Below, piece after piece: positions 18,103-26,687 of a stretch of DNA of 38,021 nucleotides. Numbering within the stretch: position 1 is the stretch's first letter; the number at the start of each line of letters is the position of its first letter. The notes beneath the pieces were generated by a model. That model was given only the letters and a program-made list of their open reading frames with translations, was not told the origin of the DNA and ran no database searches. A program made the translations under genes and the position numbers. This stretch comes from Verrucomicrobiota bacterium (GTDB lineage: Bacteria > Verrucomicrobiota > Verrucomicrobiia > Limisphaerales > JADLHS01). The DNA is taken from positions 1 through 38,021 of the forward strand of contig JABFSR010000146.1 in the NCBI GenBank assembly GCA_013140495.1. The letters are read 5' to 3'.

Positions 18103-18874
18103 AGATCACACACCGAAGCATCCCATCGGGCGACATCGCCGCGACGACCGGAATCGAATCCATTCGCAGACAAAGCTCCACGTCATCGCGCAGTTCCGGG
18201 ATGCTTAACAGTCGCCGGGCGTTGCGTGCCTCAGTTACTACTTTGACAAGATTTCGCTGTGATGCGCGAAAAAGTCCCACGGCAACCTGGGCGGAATCAG
18301 ACAAATTCCTCCCGCATCCGCCTGCGAACAATTCATTGCACAACGCGCCGGCGGCCAGCACATCTTCAAGCGCCAGTGCATTGCCGGTCCCCGCGCAAAT
18401 CATTGTGATGTTCCCAACCTTGTTTGCTTCGAGCCAGCGCGCCGTAGCGCCAAGATTTAGAAAGGAACCTGCGAGAATCCTGTCCGCCCCGAGGCACGCC
18501 CGTAATGCGCGCGTGCCATTTGTTGTCGTGCTGATGATCGTCCGACCGGCCACCTGCGTTCGTGAGTGCTCGCGAGGAGAATTTCCAAGATGAAACTCCA
18601 CGCCCCCGCTCTGGTTCGCAGTTATTCTCGATCCGTCCCGCTCACCGGCAAGAAGGTGCATTGGATGCTTGCGATACAAAGCCACGGCATCCGCAATTTC
18701 CTCCACAGGTATGTAGCCGTCTGCACCGTTGGCCAGTCCGGTGACAATGACGCTCGTTGCCCGCAGCACATCAAACACGACACACGTCTCACCCGCAAAA
18801 CCATGTACGCGCTTCGCCTCGATTTCCGCAGGCGATAATAACACGTCAATTCTTCCTGCACTTGTGGTTTTCAT
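18101..18874 (-). CDS. comB: ComB-family protein (2-phosphosulfolactate phosphatase)
   Basis: 257 residues, full length for ComB. Family landmarks are CVVFDVLRATSVIVTGLANGA near residue 31, the Gly-rich AGERDGSRI region, EFHLGNSPREH (about 93-103), STTTNGTRALRA (about 114-125) and ICAGTGNALALEDVLAAG. In methanogens the enzyme removes phosphate from 2-phosphosulfolactate during coenzyme M synthesis. Bacteria without CoM also carry homologues whose role is unsettled (sulfolactate formation or another phosphoester). No other sulfolactate gene is adjacent. Its ATG overlaps the TGA of the OGG1-like gene (ATGA), so the two are co-translated. It is convergent with lepB. Confidence 0.88.
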   Translation of the reverse strand: MKTTSAGRIDVLLSPAEIEAKRVHGFAGETCVVFDVLRATSVIVTGLANGADGYIPVEEIADAVALYRKHPMHLLAGERDGSRITANQSGGVEFHLGNSPREHSRTQVAGRTIISTTTNGTRALRACLGADRILAGSFLNLGATARWLEANKVGNITMICAGTGNALALEDVLAAGALCNELFAGGCGRNLSDSAQVAVGLFRASQRNLVKVVTEARNARRLLSIPELRDDVELCLRMDSIPVVAAMSPDGMLRCVI

Positions 18875-19821
18875 GTTTCAGATGCCTTCATTCGTTTTTC
18901 CCGCAGCCGGATGTGTTGAAACAAGTACTGCTGTGCGTAGCCTGCCTGACAACCGAAATGTTTCGCTGCAAACCGGCGCAACTTGGGCAGAGCGACCTTG
19001 CGTCCCTTGAAATAAAATTCGCTCAACGCCCGCGCCACCCAGACGTCCACAGGAAACGCCGTTGGAAAGCCGTATCCATACAACAACACGCACTCGGCAA
19101 TCTTTTCACCGACGCCGTTGATCTTCATAAGTTCCGCCTGAGCGTCAACAAGCGGCAGTGTCGCAATACGTTTCAAATCCACTTCTCCGCTTGCGACCTT
19201 GCGCGCAGCATCATGTAGGTACGGCGCGCGAAATCCCATCTTGCAGCCGCGCAGGTCGGTCTCCGTCAAGGACACGATTTTCTCAGCCTGTGGAAATGTG
19301 AATGTGTCGCCACATCCATTAGGTACCTTTACCCGTTCACCATAACGACTTCGCAGCAGGTTTGTGATCTGCTGGATTTGCACGATCTGTTTTGTTGAAG
19401 AAAGGATAAAGGATGCGAGACATTCCCAATGATCCTGTTTCAGCAGTCTCATCCCCCGGCACGTTTTGATGGCTTGTTCAAGATGCGGATCGTTAGCAGG
19501 AAACTCGGCAAACACCTCCGCCAGATCAACACGAAGTTGAAGATACTCCTCCAGCCACGACCAATCGCGCTGTGATTCAACTGCGCGCGCAATGACTTCG
19601 TTGGGGCGCGATGCCAGTTCCACCCACCGTCCGGAAACCACGCCACGCCACATGTCACCATGCCGGCGCCAATTGAATGCCTGGCCGCAATCCAGCGTTG
19701 AGTCCAGATCGTAATCATGCACATGCCAGACCCGCTCGCGTTGAGGCGGTGGTTCAGCGCAAGTTGCGACACTCGATGATTTGGACGCTTCGGACGACAC
19801 GGTTGCGATAGATGATTTCAT
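18871..19821 (-). CDS. ogg: 8-oxoguanine DNA glycosylase (OGG1 type)
   Basis: 316 residues from the first ATG at 19821; a TTG at 19848 is an alternative. The OGG_N domain (about 30-130) contains DLDSTLDCGQAFNWRRHG, the opening of eukaryote-type OGG1. The HhH-GPD domain (about 130-300) contains ECLASFILSSTKQIVQIQQ and the hairpin INGVGEKIAECVLLYG with catalytic lysine K240. The activating aspartate D259 is in FPVDVWVARAL. It excises 8-oxoguanine opposite C and nicks the abasic site. Bacteria more often use MutM/Fpg, so the OGG1 type is of note. The start overlaps the end of the upstream PAP2-glycosyltransferase gene by 68 bp, and its stop overlaps comB, forming one transcription unit. Confidence 0.9.
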   Translation of the reverse strand: MKSSIATVSSEASKSSSVATCAEPPPQRERVWHVHDYDLDSTLDCGQAFNWRRHGDMWRGVVSGRWVELASRPNEVIARAVESQRDWSWLEEYLQLRVDLAEVFAEFPANDPHLEQAIKTCRGMRLLKQDHWECLASFILSSTKQIVQIQQITNLLRSRYGERVKVPNGCGDTFTFPQAEKIVSLTETDLRGCKMGFRAPYLHDAARKVASGEVDLKRIATLPLVDAQAELMKINGVGEKIAECVLLYGYGFPTAFPVDVWVARALSEFYFKGRKVALPKLRRFAAKHFGCQAGYAQQYLFQHIRLREKRMKASET

Positions 19822-21982
19822 GCGGACCGAGATTCGTGACGGATTCAAACTGTGCGGTGAGGAATCTCATCGGGCGGGAATCCTCTTTCCTGGCTCGGAA
19901 CAACTCTTTGTTGCCACGAAGCCAGCGGACGAACCAGTCCGAAGACAGTCGCAGCGGGCGAATCTCATGCACGAAGATGGCATTGTGCCCGCGTTGTGTG
20001 GATTCGTATCCCGGCCAGAAATAAAACTGACTTTGTGGTGAGTCGCTGCGCGGGCAGAATACAATCGGGGCGGACTTGACGTTGGTTCTTGCCTCCGGGG
20101 TGTAGAACGTCAGCAAGCCGGCCGTGCTGTAGTGGTTGGCGATGACGAATACCTCCCGCCCTTCTGCTTTGAGACGTTGACGCGCCTGCTCAACGACCTT
20201 CGCAGTCTCTCGATAACCGCGGACGCGCGTTTGAGGATCCACAGCAACCGGCAGCGGTCTGCCAATGATCTTCCCGATCAGATTTGTATCCAACATGAAG
20301 GTGACAAGAATTCCCCCAAGTGCAACACCGCAGCCGAGCCAGCGCATGACCCACGGTGCGCCGTCCCGCTCTCGTCGCTCCCAGTAGATTACCATCACAC
20401 ATAACAACGGCAGTACCGAGGGCGCGATCCAGTTCGGCAACACCCGCTGCTTAAATGACAGCAGGAGATACACGGCGAACACCGGCGCGCCCATGCTGAA
20501 GATGTAGATCATCCGTGCATCGCGACGGTGCGTGCGCCAAAGTCCAACCATCGCCAGGGCGATCGCGCCGAAAAAAACAGGATTCATCAAGGCCCATTCG
20601 CTTCCAAGAAACTCGGTGAGGTAACTCAGACTCAGCTTCAATTCTTCACCCGAGTCTGTGTGTTGAACCACATGTTCAAAACCAGCCCAACCATTCTGTT
20701 GATTCCAGATCAGAACGGGCAGTGTGCAGAGCAGATTCACGCCCAGTGCAAGATATGGTCCCGGACGTCGGAGATGTTTTTGTGCCTCAGGCACGAGCAG
20801 GAAAAACACGAGCCAGCACAACCACTGCAAAGGCGACGTGTATTTGCTGAGAAATCCAAGTCCCATCCACAATCCCGTCCAAAGCCACGCTGTCATTCCG
20901 GAGTCCGGACGCAGTGCGCGCCAGCCAGCCAGCATCGCCGCTATCCAAAATAACGCCGCCAACGGATCCACCGTCATCAAGGTTGCCCCCACCGTTACGA
21001 GGGGCGTCGTGGTGATAATCAACATCAGGTAGAATCCTGCCCGCGCGCTGACTTCTCTTGCAAAGAACCGCAGCAACAAAATGCCGGCCACGGCTGCGAT
21101 CAATGGTGAGAAAAATCGCACGCCAAACGCCGTGTCGCCCCATATCGAAGTTCCGAGCCATTGCGTTACGGCAATCATCAATGGCTTGCTGTAGTAGGAC
21201 AGCGCGAGATGTTTTGACCAAATCCACTGGTATGCCTCGTCGCCGCTCAAATCAATGGTGTCGCTTGCAATGTAAAGCCAACGCAGCACCGTGCCGGCAG
21301 CAATCAGCAAGTATCCTCCGCGCAACCACATGGCATCCGACTGTGGTCCAGTCGTAGCAGCAACGAATGTTGTAGTGTTGTGGACCTGTTCTTTCAGGAG
21401 GGATGGCAGGCGTTGATGCACCGACGGAAACCATTTCGGGCCAAGCCATCGCCAGGAGAATTCAACCGCCAATGAAACCGTCGTGCCAGTTCCGATTCCA
21501 AGGATCGCACCCACGAAAACGTCGCTTGGAAAATGAACGCCGTTGTAGATCCGAGAAAAACTGACACCAAGAGCAAGCGGCAACGTGAAGCGCCAGCTTC
21601 GACGATAAAACAAGAACGCGACCGCCGTCGCGGCAAAGCAATTGGCGGCGTGTGAAGACGGCATCGAACGGTCCTTCCCGCCGCGGCCCACGTGGAGTTG
21701 AACATCCTTGAGCGCTGCCCAGGGACGGGGTCGTGCAATTCCTTCCTTGATCGGTTTGCTGACAGCGCCGTCTGTGATGCCGACGGCCAATGCCAGCACA
21801 AGGACAAACACAAGTCCACGGGCTTTCCCGCGCCAGATGACGAGCGCGGCGGTGAGAATCGCAGCAGGAACAAAGAATGGATTACCACTGAGGAATGGCA
21901 TCAAGACATCGAACAAGGTGTTGCTCAACGTGCCATTGATGAATCGAAACAAGCTGACATCCAGCGACTGCAACCAATCCAT
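19754..21982 (-). CDS. Fusion of PAP2 lipid phosphatase and ArnT/PMT-type glycosyltransferase
   Basis: 742 residues, a two-part membrane protein. Residues 1-175 are a PAP2 phosphatase with all three motifs: K79-x6-R86-P87 (KEGIARPRP), PSSH at 108-111, and S143-R144-x5-H150-x3-D154 (SRIYNGVHFPSD). From about 220 the protein continues as a polytopic GT-C glycosyltransferase of the ArnT/PMT type. D248-E249 (LSGDEAYQWIWSKHLALSYYSKP, split by family position) supplies the essential acidic pair in the first external loop. About eight further helices follow, then a soluble tail (about 590-742). Polyprenyl-phosphate sugar donors and lipid-phosphate removal are chemically linked, so one chain could cleave the spent carrier or modify lipid A. 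That is inference. The ogg start overlaps its 3' end. Confidence 0.85.
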   Translation of the reverse strand: MDWLQSLDVSLFRFINGTLSNTLFDVLMPFLSGNPFFVPAAILTAALVIWRGKARGLVFVLVLALAVGITDGAVSKPIKEGIARPRPWAALKDVQLHVGRGGKDRSMPSSHAANCFAATAVAFLFYRRSWRFTLPLALGVSFSRIYNGVHFPSDVFVGAILGIGTGTTVSLAVEFSWRWLGPKWFPSVHQRLPSLLKEQVHNTTTFVAATTGPQSDAMWLRGGYLLIAAGTVLRWLYIASDTIDLSGDEAYQWIWSKHLALSYYSKPLMIAVTQWLGTSIWGDTAFGVRFFSPLIAAVAGILLLRFFAREVSARAGFYLMLIITTTPLVTVGATLMTVDPLAALFWIAAMLAGWRALRPDSGMTAWLWTGLWMGLGFLSKYTSPLQWLCWLVFFLLVPEAQKHLRRPGPYLALGVNLLCTLPVLIWNQQNGWAGFEHVVQHTDSGEELKLSLSYLTEFLGSEWALMNPVFFGAIALAMVGLWRTHRRDARMIYIFSMGAPVFAVYLLLSFKQRVLPNWIAPSVLPLLCVMVIYWERRERDGAPWVMRWLGCGVALGGILVTFMLDTNLIGKIIGRPLPVAVDPQTRVRGYRETAKVVEQARQRLKAEGREVFVIANHYSTAGLLTFYTPEARTNVKSAPIVFCPRSDSPQSQFYFWPGYESTQRGHNAIFVHEIRPLRLSSDWFVRWLRGNKELFRARKEDSRPMRFLTAQFESVTNLGPHEIIYRNRVVRSVQIIECRNLR

Positions 21983-22118
21983 GAGGAGAACTGTGCCGGA
22001 AGCATTCCAGATTGGCGAGAACGATGGCGGAGCTTCCAGATGATCTTTTGGTGCGGAAATCTTTTGCCGCGAATTCTGCCAGGGTACACACCAACAAAGC
22101 CGTCCACACTCTGATGTG

Positions 22119-22655
22119 TCAGTACGTTACCAATGAACGGATCGGATAGCCTTTCAGCTTGTCGCGACCGTTCAAGAAGCTGAGTTCGATCAGGAAACCG
22201 ATCTCCAGAATGTTTGCGCCGAGTTTTTCGACCAATTGCGCGGCGGCGGCGGCGGTACCGCCGGTTGCGAGCAGGTCATCCACCAACAGCACGCGGCTGC
22301 CCGGTTTGAGAGCGTCCACATGAATCGCCACCGTGGCCGTCCCGTATTCAAGCGCGTAGTCCTGCTCGTGCGTTTTGTAGGGAAGTTTTCCCTTCTTGCG
22401 CACAGGCACAAATCCCGCCTGTAACTTTACTGCGGCGGCTGCGGCGAAGATGAAGCCGCGCGCATCAATCCCTACCACTGCATCCACGCTGCCGGGCTTG
22501 AAGTTTTGGGTGAGCAAATCAACCGCACCCGCGAACAGTCGCGCATCGGCGAGCACCGGTGTGATGTCCTTGAACTGAATTCCCGGCTTCGGAAAGTCCG
22601 GGACGTTGCGGATGGCGTGTGCGATGTCGGCGGGCGACAGGGATGTGTGGCTCAT
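22119..22655 (-). CDS. apt: Adenine phosphoribosyltransferase
   Basis: 178 residues, the normal length. It converts adenine plus PRPP to AMP in purine salvage. The N-terminal IRNVPDFPKPGIQFKDITPVL is the family signature, AVVGIDARGFIFAAAAA is the adenine pocket loop, and VLLVDDLLATGGTAAAA is the PRPP-binding motif with the paired aspartates. It starts 22 bp after the sigma factor stop on the same strand, so it is probably on the same transcript. PRPP synthetase is also encoded in this window (28949-29893). Confidence 0.96.
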   Translation of the reverse strand: MSHTSLSPADIAHAIRNVPDFPKPGIQFKDITPVLADARLFAGAVDLLTQNFKPGSVDAVVGIDARGFIFAAAAAVKLQAGFVPVRKKGKLPYKTHEQDYALEYGTATVAIHVDALKPGSRVLLVDDLLATGGTAAAAAQLVEKLGANILEIGFLIELSFLNGRDKLKGYPIRSLVTY

Positions 22656-22677
22656 GAATTAACTTGTGATTGCAAAC

Positions 22678-23817
22678 TCAGAGGCGCGCGGCTTCGAGCT
22701 TTTCGATCATTTTGCGCATTTTGCGGAGGGCGATGTTTTGAATCTGGCGCACGCGTTCACGGGTGACATTAAATTTCTCGCCGACCTCTTCAAGCGTTCG
22801 TTCGTTCCCGCCATCCAGTCCAAACCGGTAGCGGAGAATCGTTGCTTCGCGGTCATCCAGTTTTTTTACCATTTCCTCCAACATGCCTGTGACCGTCTTG
22901 TCCTCCAGCATTTCGTAGGGTGACTCGGCGTTCTCGTCCTGGACGATTTCAGAAAAATTATTCGTGTCATCGTCGCCAATTGGTGCATCAAGTGACGCAG
23001 GGCGGATGGACGCCTGGCGCATCTGCGCGATACGAGAAGCTGTGGTGCCGAGTTCCCCGGCCAATTCCTCATCACTGGGCTCTCGTCCCAGTTCCTCCTG
23101 CAATTGCATGGACACGCGCCGCATCTTGGAAATCTTGTCCACCAGATGAACGGGTAGGCGGATGGTCTTGGACTGGTTGGCAAGGGCGCGCTTGATGGAT
23201 TGCTTGATCCACCACGAGCCGTAGGTGGACAGCTTGCCGCCCTTGGAAGGATCGAATCGTTCCACGGCCTTCATCAGGCCGATGTTGCCTTCGCTGATCA
23301 GATCGAGCAGCGGCAGGCCGATGCCTTCGTAGTCACGGGCGATTTTGACAACCAGGCGGAGGTTGGCCTTGATCATGTGTTCACGGGCGCGTTTGTCGCC
23401 CTTCTTGATCCGGGCGGCAAGGAGGATTTCCTCCTCGGGCGTGAGCAGTTTCACCTGGCCGATTTCACGGAGGTAAAGCTTGATGGCCGTGTCTCCATCG
23501 TAACCGCCGCGCTCGGCATTGGGCAACGTGCCCGTGGTATCCGAGCGTTTGTAAAATGCGGTGTCGAGAGACCTTTTCCCTTTTCGCAACAATGCCGTGT
23601 CCGTGCCTGAGGCCTGCTTCTTGAGAAGCGCCGTGTCGGACTCGCCGTCTTTCCTGGTGCGGAAACTTGTGTCCAAACCGACGGACGGCTTGATGAGCAA
23701 GGCTGTGTCTGTGCCGGTGGATTTCTTATTCCGCGATGAACCACCGCTGCGCGCGGGCGCGGACTTCTTCGCAGAGGACGTCTTCGGCTTGTTCGGCTTT
23801 TTAGTGTTTGCTGGCAT
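22678..23817 (-). CDS. RNA polymerase sigma-70 factor with 12-residue N-terminal repeats
   Basis: 379 residues. Region 1.2 starts at about 108 (DTAIKLYLREIGQVKLLT). Region 2 follows (NLRLVVKIARDYEGIGLPLLDLISEGNIGLMKAVERFD, with STYGSWWIKQSIKRAL for -10 recognition). Region 3 includes RLPVHLVDKISKMRR. Region 4 ends with EERTLEEVG-like TLEEVGEKFNVTRERVRQIQ for -35 contact. The layout is that of a primary or group-2 (RpoD/RpoS-like) factor without the long region 1.1/non-conserved insert, so I leave the symbol blank. Residues 1-35 are Lys/Ser/Ala-rich; 36-95 hold five 12-residue repeats (see separate entry). It is followed after 22 bp by apt, and diverges from the helicase gene with a 106-bp gap. 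Confidence 0.93.
   Translation of the reverse strand: MPANTKKPNKPKTSSAKKSAPARSGGSSRNKKSTGTDTALLIKPSVGLDTSFRTRKDGESDTALLKKQASGTDTALLRKGKRSLDTAFYKRSDTTGTLPNAERGGYDGDTAIKLYLREIGQVKLLTPEEEILLAARIKKGDKRAREHMIKANLRLVVKIARDYEGIGLPLLDLISEGNIGLMKAVERFDPSKGGKLSTYGSWWIKQSIKRALANQSKTIRLPVHLVDKISKMRRVSMQLQEELGREPSDEELAGELGTTASRIAQMRQASIRPASLDAPIGDDDTNNFSEIVQDENAESPYEMLEDKTVTGMLEEMVKKLDDREATILRYRFGLDGGNERTLEEVGEKFNVTRERVRQIQNIALRKMRKMIEKLEAARL
23533..23712 (-). repeat. Five 12-residue (36-bp) repeats in the sigma factor N-terminus
   Basis: Residues 36-95 consist of five consecutive 12-residue units with Asp at positions 37, 49, 61, 73 and 85, exactly 12 apart. The units begin TDTALL, LDTSFR, SDTALL, TDTALL and LDTAFY, mostly followed by one or two Lys/Arg. 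The spacing is exact at protein level, while the DNA is only moderately similar. This points to an old repeat kept by selection rather than a recent slippage event. Confidence 0.8.
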
Positions 23818-23886
23818 GAACGGAGGGAAAACTTACGGACTGAGAACCCAGGGGCAAGACAATTACTGTTAAAAATAATGGGAAGC

Positions 23887-23914
23887 TTGCCATTGCGCCC
23901 TTGGAATCTAAACT
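23887..23914 (+). promoter_or_regulatory. Candidate promoter of the UvrD-like helicase gene
   Basis: TTGCCA (23887-23892) and TAAACT (23909-23914) are 16 bp apart, and the -10 box ends 9 bp before the ATG at 23924. As with the protease promoter at 6437, transcription would begin almost at the start codon. By eye only. Confidence 0.35.
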
Positions 23915-23923
23915 CCGCGCCCG

Positions 23924-25969
23924 ATGTTTGATCTGAGCGCGCTCAATCCTCCCCAACGTCAGGCCGTTGAAACCGTCAACGGCCCGGTGTTGATTCTTGC
24001 GGGTGCGGGCACGGGCAAGACGCGTGTCATCACTCATCGCATTGCGTATCTCGTTCGCAAAGGCGTCGCGCCGGGGAACGTTCTTGGCGTCACATTTACC
24101 AACAAGGCCGCACGCGAAATGCAGGAACGCGTCCGCAAACTTCTGCCTGCATCCCGGAATACGGACCGTCGGACGCGGAACAAGGAGGATCGTCCCACCA
24201 TTTGCACCTTTCACTCCCTTTGCGTCCGCATTCTGCGTCAGCACATCGAGAAGCTGGGTTACAAGCGGAACTTCGTCATCTACGACGAATCGGAGCAGCT
24301 CGGCACCATAAAAAAAATCCTCGCAAACATATCCGCCAAGGGCGAGAAGACGGATCCCGCCGCCGTGCTCGCGATGTTGAGCCGGTTCAAGAACGGAGGG
24401 GAACGCGCGAAGGCCTTCGGTGATCCATCGGTCCACGCGCTGGCGGAACACGTTTCCAAGCGCTACGAGTCCGCACTCCATGCGTGCAACGCCGTGGATT
24501 TTGACGACCTGATTCTGCTCACGCTGAGATTGTTTCGCGAACATCCCGATGCGCTGGAAGCTTGTCGTGCAAAGTATCGCTACGTGATGGTGGACGAATA
24601 TCAGGATACGAATGCCGCGCAGTTCGAACTGGTCAATTCGCTCACCAAGGTGCATCGGAACCTCTGTGTCGTCGGCGACGATGACCAGAGCATCTACGGT
24701 TGGCGGGGTGCGGAGGTCGCGAATCTGCTTGATCTCGAAAAGCATTTTCCAGAGGTGAAGGTCGTAAAGCTGGAGCAGAACTACCGGTCCACCAGCACGA
24801 TTCTTAGCGCGGCCAATGCCCTCATCAAGAACAACGCGCGACGCCGGGCCAAGTCGTTATGGTCGGACAAAGGCACGGGTGCAAAGATTTCCCTGCGCGC
24901 ATTCGAGACGGACGAGGACGAGGCCCGCGAGGTGGTGGCGGCGATTGAATTCAACCGGCTCGCCAAACGAGTGACGTGGGCACAGAACGCAATTTTGTTC
25001 CGGACGAATCAGCAATCCCGTCCGATTGAAATGGCGCTGCGTACGGCCGGGGTGCGTTATCACCTGATTGGAGGCCAAAGCTTTTTTGACCGGCGCGAGA
25101 TACGCGACGTGCTTGCCTACCTCAAGACGTTCCTCAATCCGCACGATGATGTGAGCCTGTTGCGCGTTGCGAATACTCCTGCCCGCGGTCTGAGCGATGT
25201 CACAATGGAGCGATTGCTGGGCGCGAGTCACGAGCGGAAGGAATCAGTGTTCGCCTCGATGAAGAATCCGATGGTGACGACGACGTTCCAGACGCGCACC
25301 CGTGAGAGCATTGAAACGTTCGTGGCTTTGATCGAGCGGACCCAGGCTGTGTTGCACGGCGGGCAGGGAGTGGCGGGCACGGCCCTCGGCGGCTGGACGG
25401 AAGCATTTCTGAATGAAATCGGCTACTTCGCCGAACTGCGCCGGTACGAGAAGGAAGCCGAGGCGGGCGAGAATCGCGTTCGCAATCTCAAGGACTTCAT
25501 TGCCACGATGGACAACGCCGGTTCAACAACCGCGACTTTTCACGACCGCCTTCAGGAGTTCCTGGAAGACGTGACGCTGGATTCGGATCGCGAAGAGGAG
25601 GAGGAAAACAAGGGCGACGCCGTCACGCTTATCACGATGCACTCATGCAAGGGGCTTGAGTTTCCCCACGTTTATGTGATCGGACTTGAGGATGGTCTGC
25701 TGCCGCACTCGCGCTCAAAAGTTGAAGGCACGCTGGACGAGGAGCGCCGATTGTTCTACGTGGCTGTCACGAGGGCGATGTTGTCTCTGACGATCACTCA
25801 TTGCGCTGGACGGAAGAAATACGGCCAGGTGCTGCCATGTCATCCGTCGCAGTTTTTGAAGGAGCTGCCGCCGGAACTGGTGGAGACAGAGGACGAAATA
25901 TCGAAAAAGGTCGTCGAGGTCAGTACCGGGAAGAATCTTTTCGCCGCCATGCGCGAAGCGGCGCAGTGA
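23924..25969 (+). CDS. uvrD: UvrD/PcrA/Rep-family DNA helicase
   Basis: 681 residues, superfamily 1A 3'-to-5' helicase. The Q motif is LNPPQRQAV (7-15), Walker A is AGAGTGKT (26-33), motif Ia is VTFTNKAAREMQERV, and Walker B is VDEYQDT (223-229). Motif III is GDDDQSIYGWRGAE (251-264) and motif IV LEQNYRSTSTIL. Motif V is ITMHSCKGLEFPHVYVIGLEDGLLPH and motif VI EERRLFYVAVTRA. It unwinds DNA in nucleotide excision/mismatch repair or clears replication forks. UvrD, PcrA and Rep cannot be separated with certainty by eye. The C-terminus is shorter than in E. coli UvrD (720). It diverges from the sigma factor gene, and its 3' end faces the rplI operon across the terminator at 26011. Confidence 0.95.
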   Translation: MFDLSALNPPQRQAVETVNGPVLILAGAGTGKTRVITHRIAYLVRKGVAPGNVLGVTFTNKAAREMQERVRKLLPASRNTDRRTRNKEDRPTICTFHSLCVRILRQHIEKLGYKRNFVIYDESEQLGTIKKILANISAKGEKTDPAAVLAMLSRFKNGGERAKAFGDPSVHALAEHVSKRYESALHACNAVDFDDLILLTLRLFREHPDALEACRAKYRYVMVDEYQDTNAAQFELVNSLTKVHRNLCVVGDDDQSIYGWRGAEVANLLDLEKHFPEVKVVKLEQNYRSTSTILSAANALIKNNARRRAKSLWSDKGTGAKISLRAFETDEDEAREVVAAIEFNRLAKRVTWAQNAILFRTNQQSRPIEMALRTAGVRYHLIGGQSFFDRREIRDVLAYLKTFLNPHDDVSLLRVANTPARGLSDVTMERLLGASHERKESVFASMKNPMVTTTFQTRTRESIETFVALIERTQAVLHGGQGVAGTALGGWTEAFLNEIGYFAELRRYEKEAEAGENRVRNLKDFIATMDNAGSTTATFHDRLQEFLEDVTLDSDREEEEENKGDAVTLITMHSCKGLEFPHVYVIGLEDGLLPHSRSKVEGTLDEERRLFYVAVTRAMLSLTITHCAGRKKYGQVLPCHPSQFLKELPPELVETEDEISKKVVEVSTGKNLFAAMREAAQ

Positions 25970-26010
25970 AGCAGACTTTCATCTCTCGATTTCGCAATCC
26001 ATCGGGAAGC

Positions 26011-26039
26011 AAAAAAGCCACGGCTTGCGCCGTGGCTTT
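26011..26039 (-). terminator. Rho-independent terminator of the prs-rplI cluster
   Basis: An 11-bp perfect stem (26014-26024 with 26029-26039: aaagccacggc/gccgtggcttt) with a ttgc loop. On the minus strand the stem is followed by a run of six T (26016-26011), the classic layout for stopping the rplI transcript. It probably also slows transcripts from the convergent helicase gene. Confidence 0.9.
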
Positions 26040-26057
26040 GAAATGTTGTTCAGTCTG

Positions 26058-26687
26058 CTACTCGGATTTCGCTTTTTCAGCCTTGGGCTTGCGCTCGGCT
26101 GATTTCGGGGCTTTCTCAGATTTAGCAGGCTTGCTTTTTTCGGGAGCAGCAGCTTCCGGACTGTCGGTGCGGCGACCGCGTTTCTCTGTGTGCGGTGCTT
26201 CAACCTTTGCATCAGCGGCAGGGACGGCCACGGGCGTCGTGCTTTCAACCCGGACTTTGAGCGTGCCTTTGACTTCTGCGTGGAGGTGGAGGTCAACTTC
26301 GTGTTCGCCAAGTGTCTTGATGGGATGATCGAGATGGATTTTCCGTTTCTCGAGCGAGACATCAAACTGGTGCTTGAGTTCGTCGGCGATCATTCCGGCG
26401 GTGACGGCACCAAACATCTTGCCGTCTTCACCGGCCTTGACCTTGATGACGCAGACGAGCTTGGCGAGGCCCTTGGAGAGTTCGGTCATGGTGTTGAACT
26501 CATGGGCTTCCCGCTCGGCCCGGCGCTGGCGGAGGGCTTCAAGATGGCGTTTGTTGGCACCGCTCACAGGGATGGCGAGGCGTTGAGGAAACAGGTAGTT
26601 GCGCGCGTAGCCGGCGGCAACCTTGACCTGGTCGGACTCGCCGCCGAGGCCGACAATGTTGTGCGTCAGGATAACTTCAGTCTTCAT
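26058..26687 (-). CDS. rplI: 50S ribosomal protein L9 with extended C-terminal tail
   Basis: 209 residues; L9 is usually about 150. The N-terminal domain opens MKTEVILTHNIVGLGGESDQVKV and contains the family signature AAGYARNYLFPQRLAIP. A helical connector (AEREAHEFNTMTELSKGLAK) leads to the C-terminal rRNA-binding domain (KMFGAVTAGMIADEL to LHLHAEVKGTLKVRVE). From about residue 150 the chain continues for some 58 residues of Lys/Ala/Pro/Glu-rich, presumably disordered sequence. The protein binds 23S rRNA near the L1 stalk. It is last in prs-rplY-pth-rpsF-ssb-rplI. No rpsR lies between ssb and rplI (54-bp gap), although that gene is commonly there. Confidence 0.95.
   Translation of the reverse strand: MKTEVILTHNIVGLGGESDQVKVAAGYARNYLFPQRLAIPVSGANKRHLEALRQRRAEREAHEFNTMTELSKGLAKLVCVIKVKAGEDGKMFGAVTAGMIADELKHQFDVSLEKRKIHLDHPIKTLGEHEVDLHLHAEVKGTLKVRVESTTPVAVPAADAKVEAPHTEKRGRRTDSPEAAAPEKSKPAKSEKAPKSAERKPKAEKAKSE

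Noticed and set aside
23801..24745. 314-codon minus-strand ORF opposite the UvrD-like gene
   Set aside because: Antisense shadow of a helicase with all motifs intact; it also runs into the sigma-factor start region.
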